From the NCBI GenBank assembly GCA_017445755.1, contig JAFSSE010000027.1:31190-95189 (forward strand): DNA of 64,000 nt, read 5' to 3'. Each line of letters opens with the position of its first letter. Position 1 is the stretch's first letter. Below, one piece after another: positions 1 to 12,099 of the stretch. Below the pieces are notes generated by a model. The model did not search any database. It had not been told where the DNA came from and worked only from the letters and a program-made list of their open reading frames with translations. The position numbers and the translations under genes are program-made. This stretch comes from Bacteroidales bacterium. GTDB lineage: Bacteria; Bacteroidota; Bacteroidia; Bacteroidales; UBA932.

Positions 1-2385
1 GCCCGTTTCGAGGACATTGCGAAGTATTACATGCTCGAATGCCGCTTCATGCAGAAGGACTACGACTATGTGACGGAGCATGCCTCCGAGATGTTCAATA
101 CCGTTCCGGAGGACCGCCGGCCCCATCTTGCCAGGATTATTTCCGAATCCTACCTTGTGAAGGGGGATCTTGAGAGCGCCCGGGAGTACTATGAGAAAAA
201 CCTTGGGAACCGCGCGGCGAAGACTCGGTCCGACTATTTCTTTGCCGGATCCATGCTTTATGCGGTGAAGGATTACGAGGGGGCGGTGGAGAATTTCTCC
301 CAGATGAAGGAGCGTACCGATTCCATCGGCCAGATTGCCTCCTATGAGCTCGCCTATTCCCTGATTGAGACTAAGAACAAGGTCGCTGCCATGGAGGCCT
401 TCCGCCAGGCATCCGCCCTGGATTACGACCCGGCCATCAAGGAAGACGCCTATTTCAACTTTGCGAAGCTCGCCTTCGACCTGAACCACGACACATCCTT
501 CTTCACGGATTATCTGAAGAAATACCCGGAGGCCAGAAAGGACCGGATTTACGAGTACATGGCGATGGCAGCCCTCTACAACCACGATTACGAAGGGGCC
601 GTTGCGGCGTACGACAATATCGACGACCTGGACGAAAGCATGAGGTCCAATTACATGAAGGCCTATTTCATGAGGGCTTCCCAGTTGATTGGCAACGGTG
701 CCTGGCGGGACGCCGTTCCCTGCCTTAAGGCGGCGGCCTACTATGTGCCCCGGAGGGATCCCTTCAACCAGCTCTCGCGCTTCTGGCTTTCCGAGGCCCT
801 CTTCAGGAACGAGGAGTATTCGGAGTCCAGGTCTGTGCTCATGGACCTTTACAACCTTTCCGCCCTTGACGGTCGCGAGGAGGGGGATCTGATTTCCTAC
901 AATATTGCCTATACATACTTCAAGGAGGGGGATTATTCCTCGGCCCTGAAATGGTTTGGGAATTATCTTTCAGCTCCTTCCGTGACCTTCGCATCGGACG
1001 CTGAAACGAGAATCGGCGACTGCTATTTCTTCGGGAAGGATTACACCAGGGCGATTTCCGCCTATGAGCGGAAGCTCTCCGACTTCCCCGATCCGGACGA
1101 TATCTATCCCTACTACAGGGCGGGTGTCGCTGCCGGACTCCTCGGCATGAAGGACCGCAAGGTTCGCTTCCTGGAAAACGTCAAGGAAGCTTCCGCTTCG
1201 GCTCCATACTACTCTGAAGCGATGTATGAGCTCGGAAGGGCATATGTTGCGACGGGGGACGATATCGATGCCGTAAGGACATTCAAGTCCCTTCGGAACA
1301 CGACCTCGGACAACAGTTACGCGGCCCGCGCCCTGATTGAACTCGGCATGATTGCCCGAAACAGCGGGGACTATCCCGGGGCCCTCTCCAATTACAAGCA
1401 GGTCGTGGAGACCATGGCCGGCTCCGATTATGCGGAGGATGCCCTTCTCGCCATCGAGTCGATTTATCAGTCCACCGGAGAACCGGAGGCGTACCTCGCT
1501 TATGTCAACTCCCTGGGGGACAAGGCCGGAAGGGATGAATCCGCCAAGGAGAACGTCTATTTCAACACTGCGGAGCAGATTTTCCTTTCCTCGGATTACA
1601 ACAAGGCCATCCCGACATTTACAAATTACCTGGAGCGCTTCCCGCAGGGACTTCACCGTGGCCAGGCGGAGTACTATCTGGCCGAGAGCAACCGGATCCT
1701 TGGAAACAAGGATAAGGCCGTGGACTATTACAGGGCTGCGCTTACGGACGGAGTGGACGCCTCCTTCAAGGAATCTTCCCTCCTCGGCTTTGCGGACCTC
1801 TCGTACTCGCTCGGCCGCTATTCGGATGCCTATGAGGGCTATTCCTCCCTTCTGACCGCTTCCCGGATGGAAGAGCGGAGGGCGGTTGCCAGGACGGGTA
1901 TGATGAAGAGTGCCTACCGCGCCCACCTCTACGACAAGGCCATTGAGGCAGCAAAAATCAACAAGAACACGGCTACGGAGCCGATTACCCTCCGGGAATG
2001 CGAGTATATCCTCGCGAAATCCTACCTGGAGACCAGCCGAAGGACGGAGGCCTTCGCCTGCCTCGAAAAGCTCAGCAAGGAACCTTCGACCGCCGAGGGC
2101 GCCGAGGCCTCTTACCTCATTATCCAGAACCTCTACGACGAGGGCCGGTTCAGCGAGGTTGAGGACAAGGTTTATGCATTCGCGCCGAACGCCGGGGGCC
2201 AGAACTACTACCTCGCAAAATGCTTCATCGTGCTCGGCGACTCCTTCATGGAGCAGGGCAACGAACACCAGGCCAAGGCCACTTTCGAGAGCGTCCGCAA
2301 CGGGTACAGCCCGGTTGCCGGCTCCCAGGACGATGTCCTCGACCAGATTGACATGCGTCTGAAGAAACTTTCTGAAACCAAATGA
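1..2385 (+). CDS. Tetratricopeptide-repeat protein (5' end outside window)
   Basis: The reading frame is open from base 1 (ten codons before the first ATG at 31), so the start and any signal peptide lie upstream of the window. About 794 residues are visible, built almost wholly of helical TPR-like units with recurring Tyr/Ala/Gly patterns such as 'YxxAxxxF' and 'YxEGxxxxA'. No catalytic motif is seen. TPR arrays of this size in Bacteroidota are usually periplasmic or outer-membrane-associated scaffolds. The stop overlaps the start region of the next gene, an outer-membrane barrel, which suggests co-expression and joint action in the envelope (inference). The exact role is unknown. Confidence 0.85.
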   Translation, partial: ARFEDIAKYYMLECRFMQKDYDYVTEHASEMFNTVPEDRRPHLARIISESYLVKGDLESAREYYEKNLGNRAAKTRSDYFFAGSMLYAVKDYEGAVENFSQMKERTDSIGQIASYELAYSLIETKNKVAAMEAFRQASALDYDPAIKEDAYFNFAKLAFDLNHDTSFFTDYLKKYPEARKDRIYEYMAMAALYNHDYEGAVAAYDNIDDLDESMRSNYMKAYFMRASQLIGNGAWRDAVPCLKAAAYYVPRRDPFNQLSRFWLSEALFRNEEYSESRSVLMDLYNLSALDGREEGDLISYNIAYTYFKEGDYSSALKWFGNYLSAPSVTFASDAETRIGDCYFFGKDYTRAISAYERKLSDFPDPDDIYPYYRAGVAAGLLGMKDRKVRFLENVKEASASAPYYSEAMYELGRAYVATGDDIDAVRTFKSLRNTTSDNSYAARALIELGMIARNSGDYPGALSNYKQVVETMAGSDYAEDALLAIESIYQSTGEPEAYLAYVNSLGDKAGRDESAKENVYFNTAEQIFLSSDYNKAIPTFTNYLERFPQGLHRGQAEYYLAESNRILGNKDKAVDYYRAALTDGVDASFKESSLLGFADLSYSLGRYSDAYEGYSSLLTASRMEERRAVARTGMMKSAYRAHLYDKAIEAAKINKNTATEPITLRECEYILAKSYLETSRRTEAFACLEKLSKEPSTAEGAEASYLIIQNLYDEGRFSEVEDKVYAFAPNAGGQNYYLAKCFIVLGDSFMEQGNEHQAKATFESVRNGYSPVAGSQDDVLDQIDMRLKKLSETK

Positions 2386-2387
2386 CC

Positions 2388-4055
2388 ATGAAACGATATA
2401 TCCTTGCCTTTGCGGCCGCGACTCTCTTTGTCCTCCCGGCCATCGCCCAGGAAATCAACCATACCGTCGAGGTGACCAATGCCTATGAGGGCGCGGTTAC
2501 CGACATACGGAAGCCGGAGCGCACCATGAGCATTCCGGACTCGGTTACCCGTTTCAACCTGGATTTCGACTATTCCGTCTTCGACAATCCGTATAAGGGC
2601 TCATATGAGTTCCGTCCTTACCTTGTCACGATGAAGCCCCAGCGGACGTACAGCGATGCTTCGACGCTCTATGTCAAGGCCGGACTCGGCTATACTTTCC
2701 GTCCGGAGGCCCAGATTATATGGACGCCTACCCTGAAAAACGGCCTTCTCTCCGACATCCATGCTTCCCATACCTCCTATTTCGGCCGCTATTGGAATAT
2801 GGATACGGGAAACTATTCCGCGGACGGGGATCTTCTCTATACCCGGAAATCGACGTTCCATGACGGTTTTGACATGGAGAACAACGTCGGCGCCGACTTT
2901 GGTTTCTCATGGGGAAAGGGGAGTGCGACCATCTCGGCCGACTATATTGGCATCGGGGCGAAGAGTCCGGATGCTCTGCTGCAGCACCATTCCGGGAAAG
3001 TCGCGGTCCATGTGGCTTCCAACACGCTGGAAGACAAGACCTTCCTCTATGATGTAAATACCTCGGCCCGCTATGGCGTCGGCCCGTTCCCGGAGTTCCG
3101 GTATAAGCTGGATGCCAGCGCCGGTCCCTCTCTGAACGAGCACAATACGATTCTTGTTGACCTTTCGGCGGATTATGCCAATGTCGATGGCGGAGGTTTT
3201 TCCGCGGGGGTTGTCAGCGCCATGCCGAAGTACCGCCTTACCTTATCCGGAATAGACCTCTGGGTCGGAGTGAAGCTCTCCCTTGATTTCAATAAGCTTG
3301 ACTGGACCGGGAACTACAGTTTCCACAAGACCTATCAGCCGATATTCCCCATGGTCCAGGCGAGATACGCCCTTATCAGGGATAAGCTCTCCGTCTTCGC
3401 CTCCCTGACCGGTGGCAGGACGCTCAATACGCCGACAGACCTTGTCGAGATGCGCCATTTTGTGGTCATGGACGAGGCGCGATATGCGAGCGGCGTCTCC
3501 GTGGAGCGCTTCAATGCCCGGATCGGGTTCGAAGGGAACCTCTTCTCCAGGTTCCAGTATTCCCTTTCCGGCGGATTCGCCGGTATAGCCGACGGGCTTG
3601 TCGATGCGATAGTGACCACGGCCGCCTCCACCGCCCCGGTTCCGTCATTAATGACTGCAAGCTATGGCCTTGCCTATGCTGACGGCAAGTTCGCCCTCAA
3701 CCGTTCCGGCTTTGGACTGGACGGGGCAGTCCGCGTCCGTTATGCAACCCTGGATGCCGTCAATGCCGTTAAACCAGCCCTTCTCTCCGGACATGCACGC
3801 GTTTGGTACAACTGGTTCGACCGGATCAAGGCCGGCCTTACCGGGGAGTTCGCTACGGACCGGGTTGGTACCGACGGAACGGTTGAATTCAGGATTCCTG
3901 CATGGTTCGACCTCGGCGCCTTTGCCGAATACAATGTCGGAAATTACGGTCTCTGGCTCCGTGGAGGCAACCTCCTTAACCGGACCATTCAGCGCAATCC
4001 GCTTATCGCCGAGCGCGGAATCTATGTGACCGGAGGAATTAGGGTCAACTTCTGA
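2388..4055 (+). CDS. Outer-membrane beta-barrel protein, TonB-receptor-like barrel
   Basis: About 555 residues. A start at 2388 gives a clean signal peptide (MKR, a hydrophobic run, 'AIAQ' cleavage site). ATG 2382 is also in frame, two codons earlier, and overlaps the upstream stop. The rest has alternating aromatic/polar strands typical of an outer-membrane barrel and ends in 'GGIRVNF', with the C-terminal Phe expected for BAM-dependent insertion. No plug domain or TonB box is evident, so it is a barrel of TonB-receptor type rather than a complete receptor. It is translationally linked to the upstream TPR gene and is followed by an intrinsic terminator. Substrate unknown. Confidence 0.75.
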   Translation: MKRYILAFAAATLFVLPAIAQEINHTVEVTNAYEGAVTDIRKPERTMSIPDSVTRFNLDFDYSVFDNPYKGSYEFRPYLVTMKPQRTYSDASTLYVKAGLGYTFRPEAQIIWTPTLKNGLLSDIHASHTSYFGRYWNMDTGNYSADGDLLYTRKSTFHDGFDMENNVGADFGFSWGKGSATISADYIGIGAKSPDALLQHHSGKVAVHVASNTLEDKTFLYDVNTSARYGVGPFPEFRYKLDASAGPSLNEHNTILVDLSADYANVDGGGFSAGVVSAMPKYRLTLSGIDLWVGVKLSLDFNKLDWTGNYSFHKTYQPIFPMVQARYALIRDKLSVFASLTGGRTLNTPTDLVEMRHFVVMDEARYASGVSVERFNARIGFEGNLFSRFQYSLSGGFAGIADGLVDAIVTTAASTAPVPSLMTASYGLAYADGKFALNRSGFGLDGAVRVRYATLDAVNAVKPALLSGHARVWYNWFDRIKAGLTGEFATDRVGTDGTVEFRIPAWFDLGAFAEYNVGNYGLWLRGGNLLNRTIQRNPLIAERGIYVTGGIRVNF

Positions 4056-4083
4056 GAAAGAAAGTTCGAAAATAAGTGAAAAA

Positions 4084-4116
4084 CGACTGCCGATAGCGCT
4101 TCGGCAGCCGTTTTTT
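4084..4116 (+). terminator. Intrinsic terminator after barrel gene
   Basis: Inverted repeat CGACTGCCGA (4084-4093) and TCGGCAGCCG (4101-4110) with one A/C mismatch and a 7-nt loop, followed directly by six T (4111-4116). It lies 29 nt after the barrel stop codon and separates this operon from gyrB. Confidence 0.85.
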
Positions 4117-6193
<2,077 letters not shown>

Positions 6194-6194
<1 letters not shown>

Positions 6195-8248
6195 TGCGCC
6201 TTCCCCGGATACCAAAGCGGTTCTTCCCGCTCATTGTCGTTTTCGCCCTCCTCGTCGTCTTTATGCCGAGGACGGCGAAATTCGCCTATGATTACAGGAA
6301 GGGTTCCCCCTGGGCATACGAGACCCTTATAGCCCAGTTCGATTTCCCGATTCTCAAGACTGAGGACCAGATTGAGAAGGAGAGGGAGAAATCGGGATCT
6401 GACGTGGTTCCATATTACAGAAAATCGGAGGAGACCACAAATACCGTCCTGAAAAACGTGGAAGCCCTTGACTTCGGCCGCCAGACCTCCGTCCGTCCAT
6501 ATGTGGTCTCCCGGCTCCGGGATATCTATGAGGTCGGAGTGATTTCGGATTCGAAACTGAAGGTTGACCGCGGTTCATTTTCCCTTTCCGAGGAAGTCCT
6601 CTTCATCCAGTCCGGAAAACGGGTACAGAAGTATCCTCGTACAGAGGTTTACCGGGTTTCAGACGCCCAGGGCAAACTTATGTCCCTGCTGTCTGCCTCC
6701 CATCCGGGACTCAATGCTGACTCCCTTCTGAGGTCGGCGGGGGTCTATGAGGTAATAGTCCCGAACCTGACCTTTGACAAGACCATGACCGAACTCTCCC
6801 ATACCGGGGCTGCCAGGAGCATTTCTCCGACAATCGGTTATGTCAATGCCGACCAGAAAATAGTCTCAAAGGGCGAGATAGTGACCGCTGAGATAGCCCA
6901 GATACTGGATTCATACAAGGAGGAGTACAACAAGTCCTATGGCTACGACGGCCCGAGGATTCTTATCTGGCTGGGCAACATCCTTATTGCCGCCGCCCTC
7001 GTGGTTCTCCTCTATTTCGTCATCCAATCGACAAACAAGGCGATTTTCGAGGACAGGAACAGGTATATTTACCTTTTGACGGTCTTCCTGATTGCCGCCC
7101 TTTCGACCCTTGTGGTGGTAAGGGTGAACGCCGGAGCTGTCTATGTCATTCCCTATACGGTTACGGCCCTCTTCCTGCTGGCCTTCTTCCGAAGGAGCGT
7201 CGTCCTCCCGGTTTACATAGTATCGCTGCTCCCGCTGCTTGTTTTCTCGAACAACGGAGTCGAACTCTTCGTAATGTTCCTGACAGCCGGGACGGTGTCA
7301 ATCTTTACTTTCGGCTTTTTCGACCGCGGCTGGCGTCAGTTCCTGAACGCCTTCCTGGTATATGTCATCCTGGCCCTTGTTTTCTGCGGTTTCCGTCTTA
7401 TCGACTCTGGCGGCAGCAAGGTACTGGATCCCCTGCTCCAGCTCTTCCTGGGGTCCATGCTGACGGTCGCCTTCTATCCGCTCATTTATCTTTTCGAGAA
7501 GATTTTCAACCTCGTCTCCACGACCCGGCTGGAAGAGCTCTGCGATACTAACAACCCGCTTCTCCAGGAGCTTTCGGCTAAGGCGCCGGGGACCTTCCAG
7601 CACAGTCTCCAGGTGATGAATCTCTGCGATGCGGCTGCGCGCTCGATAGATGCGAATGTCCCCCTGATCCGGGCCGGTGCCCTTTACCATGATATCGGGA
7701 AGATGAAGAACCCCCTCTGCTTCGTCGAGAATACGAGCGGGGCGGCGGGCTCCGAACAGTACCATGAAGGGCTGACCCCGAAGCAGAGCGCCCATGACAT
7801 TATCAGCCATGTCTCCGACGGAGTCGAAATCGCTGAGCAGCATAAGCTTCCGGCGGTCATCAGGGACTTCATCCTGACCCACCACGGGACGACCATGACC
7901 GGATATTTCTACAATCGCTACCTGAACGAGGGGGGCGATCCTTCGGATGTGTCCGAGTTCTTCTATGACGGAAAGAAACCGTCCACGAAGGAGCAGATCA
8001 TACTTATGCTCTGCGATACCCTGGAAGCCGCTTCCAGGACTCTCAAGGAGAATACACCCGAGGCCTTTGACAAGTTCGTCGAAGACATAGTTTCCTCGAA
8101 GATGAAACAGGGACAGTTTGACGAGGCGGATATAACCGTCCGTGAACTCGGTACCGTCAAACGGGTCCTCAAAGAATATCTCCGCCAGATTTACCACGAG
8201 CGGATAGAATACCCCAAACTGAAGAAAAAAGTTAATAAACAGAATTGA
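6194..8248 (+). CDS. 7TM-HD family membrane phosphodiesterase (PgpH/YqfF-like)
   Basis: About 684 residues. An N-terminal membrane helix (about 10-24) is followed by an extracytoplasmic 7TMR-HDED-type domain (about 30-255), about seven hydrophobic segments (about 258-425) and a cytoplasmic HD domain (about 455-650). HD motifs include 'ALYHDIGKMKNP', 'AHDIISHV' and 'THHGTTM'. The family includes Listeria PgpH, which hydrolyses c-di-AMP; that activity is an inference here. It overlaps gyrB by one base and is followed five bases later by tig, so the three are probably one transcript. Confidence 0.85.
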
Positions 8249-8253
8249 TAAAC

Positions 8254-9570
8254 ATGAAACTGACAAAAAATCAGATTGATGACCTCAACGTACAGGTTAC
8301 TCTGGAGATTGCGGCGGCGGATTACGCTGAGCAGGTGAAGAAGAAACTCAATGATGTAAAGCGCAGGGCCGACATCAAGGGCTTCCGCAAGGGAATGGCC
8401 CCGATGTCCCTTATCCAGCGCCTCTACGGAGACCAGGCCCTTTACGAGGCCGTAAATGGCGTCGTATCGGAGCAGCTCGACAGCTTTATCCGCGACGAGA
8501 AACTCCGCGTTGTCGGAGAGCCGCTCGCCAGCGAGGACCAGCCGGAGAACGAGTGGAAGGTCGGGAACGACTTCACCTTCAAGTTTGATATCGCCGAGAC
8601 TCCTGAGCTTACCTTCGAGGTCTCGAAGGCGGACGAGATTCCCTATTATTCGATAAACGTTACCAAGGCGGCCAAGGAAGCCATGAAAAAGAACCTCCTG
8701 AACCAGGCCGGTTCTCTCGAAGAGGCGGAAAAAAGTGATGCTGAAGGGTATATTATTGCCGATATCTCCAACGGTGAGATTAATGCCGAGGGAGTCTATG
8801 TCTCGATCCGCAATGTCGCCGAGGACGTACGTCCCAGCTTTGTCGGACTGAAGGCGGACGATAAGGTGACTGTAAATGTCAATGAGGCCTTTACCAACGA
8901 GACTGACCGCGCTGCGATGCTCCGCATCAAGAAGGAGGAGCTCGAGGGTATTAACCCTGAATTTACCTTTACCGTCGTCAACGTGAAGACCTTCGTTCCC
9001 GCCAAGGAGGGAGAGGAAACTTATAACAAGCTTTACGGCGAAGGCGTCGTTAAGACTCCCGAGGAGTTCGAGGCGAAGATCGAAGAGCAGATCCGCTCGA
9101 ATCACCGCCAGGAGGCCGATTACCGCTTTGCCAAGGATGCCCGTGAGTATTTCCTGAATAAGGCCGACGTGAAGCTTCCGGAGAAGTTCCTGAGGCGCTG
9201 GCTGATTTCTGTAAACGAAGGGAAGTTCACCCCGGAGCAGGTAGATGCCGAATTCGAGGGCTTCCTTGCCGATTTCCGTTGGCAGATGGTCCGCGGAAAA
9301 ATCATGCAGCAGTTCTCCCTGAAGGTTGAGCAGGAGGACATCCGCGCTGCCGCAGAATCCTATGTTGCATATCAGTATGCAATGTACGGAATGCCCAATC
9401 CTCCCCAGGATATCATCAACGAGGCCGCCAAGAGCGTCCTTTCCGATGAGAACCAGGTCCGCCGGATGGAGGAGAATGTCGAGGAGAACAAGACAATCGC
9501 TGCAATCCGCGAAAACGTCACCCTCGTCTCCAAGAAGATTTCCGAGGATAAATTCCGCGAACTCAAATAA
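8254..9570 (+). CDS. tig: Trigger factor, ribosome-associated chaperone
   Basis: About 438 residues. Start set at ATG 8254 ([10 protein letters not shown]); the upstream TTG overlaps the previous stop. The N-terminal ribosome-docking loop reads '[10 protein letters not shown]', close to the family signature GFRxGxxP. A diverged central FKBP-like region and a long helical C-terminal chaperone domain follow. It sits immediately before clpP and clpX, the classic tig-clpP-clpX arrangement, linking nascent-chain folding to ATP-dependent degradation. Confidence 0.93.
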   Translation: MKLTKNQIDDLNVQVTLEIAAADYAEQVKKKLNDVKRRADIKGFRKGMAPMSLIQRLYGDQALYEAVNGVVSEQLDSFIRDEKLRVVGEPLASEDQPENEWKVGNDFTFKFDIAETPELTFEVSKADEIPYYSINVTKAAKEAMKKNLLNQAGSLEEAEKSDAEGYIIADISNGEINAEGVYVSIRNVAEDVRPSFVGLKADDKVTVNVNEAFTNETDRAAMLRIKKEELEGINPEFTFTVVNVKTFVPAKEGEETYNKLYGEGVVKTPEEFEAKIEEQIRSNHRQEADYRFAKDAREYFLNKADVKLPEKFLRRWLISVNEGKFTPEQVDAEFEGFLADFRWQMVRGKIMQQFSLKVEQEDIRAAAESYVAYQYAMYGMPNPPQDIINEAAKSVLSDENQVRRMEENVEENKTIAAIRENVTLVSKKISEDKFRELK

Positions 9571-9572
9571 TT

Positions 9573-10238
9573 ATGGATCCGAAAGAATTCGAAAAATTCG
9601 CCGTGAAAGACAGGGGCATCTCTTCGATGACCCTCCACCGCTATACCTCGGCGTACATCAATCCGACCATCACGGAGGAGCGTAAGCTGAATGTGGCCCA
9701 GATGGATGTTTTCAGCCGTCTTATGATGGACCGAATCATATTCCTCGGGGTCCCTATCGACGATGACGTGGCCAATATCATCATGGCCCAGCTGCTCTTC
9801 CTGTCCTCCTCCGACAGCACCGCTGACATTTCCCTTTATCTCAATACTCCTGGCGGCCAGGTAAGCTCCGGACTCGGGATCTATGATACCATGCAGATTA
9901 TCCAGCCGGACGTCGCCACTATCTGCACCGGGATGGCCGCTTCCATGGGTTCGGTCCTTCTCTGCGCCGGGGCAAAAGGGAAGAGGAGTGCTCTTCCCCA
10001 TGCCCGCGTCCTGATTCATCAGCCGCTTGGCGGCGCCCAGGGCCAGGCCTCCGACATCCTTATCGCGGCGAAGGAGATTGAGAAGATACGTGAGGATCTT
10101 TTCGGAATCATTGCCTCCCACACGGGCCAGAGTATCAGTAAGGTCGCCGCTGACGGAGACCGTGACTACTGGATGAACGCCGAGGAGGCGAAGGCCTACG
10201 GTATGATTGACGAGATTCTTACCGGTAAGAAAAAGTAA
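9573..10238 (+). CDS. clpP: ATP-dependent Clp protease proteolytic subunit
   Basis: 221-residue serine peptidase that forms the tetradecameric chamber fed by ClpX. The nucleophile Ser lies in '[11 protein letters not shown]', the His in '[11 protein letters not shown]', and an Asp in '[11 protein letters not shown]' completes the triad. '[10 protein letters not shown]' is the oxyanion strand. It starts two bases after the tig stop, and its stop overlaps clpX by one base (TAATG). The N-terminal extension of roughly 25 residues compared with E. coli is typical for the phylum. Confidence 0.97.
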   Translation: MDPKEFEKFAVKDRGISSMTLHRYTSAYINPTITEERKLNVAQMDVFSRLMMDRIIFLGVPIDDDVANIIMAQLLFLSSSDSTADISLYLNTPGGQVSSGLGIYDTMQIIQPDVATICTGMAASMGSVLLCAGAKGKRSALPHARVLIHQPLGGAQGQASDILIAAKEIEKIREDLFGIIASHTGQSISKVAADGDRDYWMNAEEAKAYGMIDEILTGKKK

Positions 10239-11452
10239 TGGCTACGAAACAGGACAAAATCCACCGCTGCAGTTTCTGCGGACGGAGCGAAAAAGAGGTG
10301 CCCTACCTCATGTCCGGGATTGACGGTTATATCTGCAGCGACTGTGTGCGGCTTGCCTCCGGCTATCTGGATGAGCTTGACAGGCCCGGGGCGGGGGAGC
10401 CCCTCGCAAAAATAGGGAAAGCTCCGAAACCAAAGGAAATCAAGGAGTTCCTCGACCAGTATGTAATCGGACAGGACCGGGCGAAGAAGACCCTTGCCGT
10501 CGCGGTGTATAACCATTACAAGCGTATCAGCCACAACCTTGACGAGGATCCTGACGGGGTTGACCTGGAGAAATCCAACATCCTTCTGGTCGGTCCGACC
10601 GGAACCGGGAAGACCCTTCTCGCAAAGACCATTGCCCGGCTCCTGGATGTGCCCTTCACCATTGTTGACGCCACTGTCCTCACTGAAGCCGGCTATGTCG
10701 GGGAGGATGTCGAGAGTATCCTGACCCGGCTTCTCCAGGAAGCCGATTTCGACGAGAGGAAGGCCGAAAGGGGCATTGTTTTCATTGATGAGATCGACAA
10801 GATAGCCCGTAAGAGCGACAATCCTTCGATTACGAGGGACGTTTCCGGGGAGGGAGTCCAGCAGGCCATGCTGAAACTTCTCGAAGGAACTGTCGTCAAT
10901 GTCCCGCCAAAGGGCGGACGAAAGCATCCTGAGCAGGAGTTTATCCATGTCAACACCCAGAACATCCTCTTTATATGCGGCGGGGCATTTGAAGGTATCG
11001 AACGCCATATTGCGCTTCGGAAAAACACCCGGATTATCGGTTTCAATGCCGAGGAAAAGGAGAGGACAGGAAGCGAGAACCTCCTTCAGTATATTGAGCC
11101 GCAGGATCTCAGGACCTATGGCCTCATACCGGAAATAGTCGGTCGTTTACCGGTTGTGACCTATCTTGACAATCTCGACAAGGCCGCCCTCAGAAGGATT
11201 CTCGTAGAACCGAAAAACGCCGTCCTGCGCCAGTACGAGAAGCTTTTCGAGATGGACGGGATGAAACTGGAGGTCGATGACGAGGTACTCGACCTTATTG
11301 TGGATACCGCCGTAGGGAATAAGCTGGGAGCCCGCGGTCTTCGGGCAATTGCCGAGAAGATTTTCAGCGATGCGATGTTCGAGGCCCCGTCGTCCCGAAA
11401 GAAAACATTCCATGTATCACTGGAATATGCACAGTCGAGACTCGCGGAATAA
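10238..11452 (+). CDS. clpX: Clp protease ATP-binding unfoldase subunit
   Basis: 404-residue AAA+ unfoldase partner of ClpP. The N-terminal zinc-binding domain has 'CSFCG' and 'CSDC' pairs (about residues 9-35). The Walker A is 'GPTGTGKT', the Walker B '[11 protein letters not shown]', and the '[13 protein letters not shown]' region and C-terminal small domain with 'LGARGLRAI' are clear. It is the last gene of the tig-clpP-clpX unit. No hairpin terminator is visible; a T-rich stretch carrying a -7 box follows. Confidence 0.97.
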   Translation: MATKQDKIHRCSFCGRSEKEVPYLMSGIDGYICSDCVRLASGYLDELDRPGAGEPLAKIGKAPKPKEIKEFLDQYVIGQDRAKKTLAVAVYNHYKRISHNLDEDPDGVDLEKSNILLVGPTGTGKTLLAKTIARLLDVPFTIVDATVLTEAGYVGEDVESILTRLLQEADFDERKAERGIVFIDEIDKIARKSDNPSITRDVSGEGVQQAMLKLLEGTVVNVPPKGGRKHPEQEFIHVNTQNILFICGGAFEGIERHIALRKNTRIIGFNAEEKERTGSENLLQYIEPQDLRTYGLIPEIVGRLPVVTYLDNLDKAALRRILVEPKNAVLRQYEKLFEMDGMKLEVDDEVLDLIVDTAVGNKLGARGLRAIAEKIFSDAMFEAPSSRKKTFHVSLEYAQSRLAE

Positions 11453-11463
11453 TCTTTTTTTTA

Positions 11464-11471
11464 TATCTTTG
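11464..11471 (+). promoter_or_regulatory. -7 box TATCTTTG after clpX
   Basis: A perfect TAnnTTTG -7 element 12 nt after the clpX stop. No TTTG is seen 18-21 nt upstream. Transcription would start near 11478 and run into the structured region at 11504-11653. Confidence 0.55.
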
Positions 11472-11477
11472 TAGCAT

Positions 11478-11653
11478 CATTTTATAGAGAAATAATCCAG
11501 TAAGTCCTGTCAGGTTTCGAAAGAAATTGTCGAATTTGCTTTAGTAACCACGCCTGACAGGACCTGCGCCACTTTGTGCGCAGGAACGAATCATGTGGTT
11601 ACAGGCCTTCGACAAGCCTCTTTCGTGTGGTTCCAGTACTGCGCACTTTTTTT
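11478..11653 (+). ncRNA. Structured RNA candidate with pseudoknot and U-run
   Basis: Perfect complementary segments nest into one long irregular hairpin: 11518-11524 with 11619-11625 (7 bp), 11527-11534 with 11608-11615 (8 bp), 11544-11551 with 11595-11602 (8 bp), and 11563-11569 with 11578-11584 (7 bp). A further 11-bp perfect pairing, GTCCTGTCAGG (11504-11514) with CCTGACAGGAC (11553-11563), joins the 5' flank to an internal loop, giving a pseudoknot. GTGCGCAG (11576-11583) can instead pair with CTGCGCAC (11639-11646), which is followed by seven T, an intrinsic-terminator shape. It may be an independent RNA or a leader controlling the HTH gene at 11692. No known family recognised. Confidence 0.55.
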
Positions 11654-11691
11654 CGACGTACGAACCTCCCACAGAAACTGGTTTCCTTATG

Positions 11692-12099
11692 AAAGAACCG
11701 AGTCTCCCGCTGATTCTTTATCTTCTCTATATTCTTTCCCTTTCAGATAAGGTTGATGCCCAGTTTGTTGCGGAAGTTATTGAGAACCTTCCAGGGAACA
11801 TGAATTTCTTTTCCGTACTGGAACGAGACTTCGACCGTTACTATGGAGGTGTTTTCTCAAAACTCGTTTATGACAATTCCGTCTGGCTTTTCCTGCCGCG
11901 CTTTGATTCGCTCGACCTCCAGATTATCCTTCTTTCGTTTTCCGGCTTTTCAGGCCGTCAGACGGCCTATCTGACGGGTATCAGTCCTCAGGCGGCGAGA
12001 ACACGAAAATCGAGAATCCGGCGACGGATCCTCGATTCACATTCTCCACGAAAGCTCCTGTATCTGCAGTTTCTGGAGCGGAAAAAAAACTACAGATAA
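11692..12099 (+). CDS. Short protein with C-terminal sigma-4/LuxR-like helix-turn-helix
   Basis: About 135 residues from ATG 11692. An earlier in-frame ATG at 11593 would place codons inside the structured RNA and its U-run, so the later start is preferred. The C-terminal part, 'SGFSGRQTAYLTGISPQAARTR' onward, resembles the HTH that ends many Bacteroidota TPR-HTH regulators, but no TPR or sensor domain precedes it, suggesting a truncated or minimal relative. Composition is lower in GC than its neighbours. Its last bases overlap the end of the convergent peptidase gene. Function unknown. Confidence 0.55.
   Translation, partial: KEPSLPLILYLLYILSLSDKVDAQFVAEVIENLPGNMNFFSVLERDFDRYYGGVFSKLVYDNSVWLFLPRFDSLDLQIILLSFSGFSGRQTAYLTGISPQAARTRKSRIRRRILDSHSPRKLLYLQFLERKKNYR

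Noticed and set aside
11478-11653. Identification of the structured RNA as 6S, SRP, tmRNA or RNase P RNA
   Set aside because: Missing diagnostic motifs: no closing 5'/3' stem with central bubble, no SRP apical motif, no tRNA-like ends, too short for RNase P.
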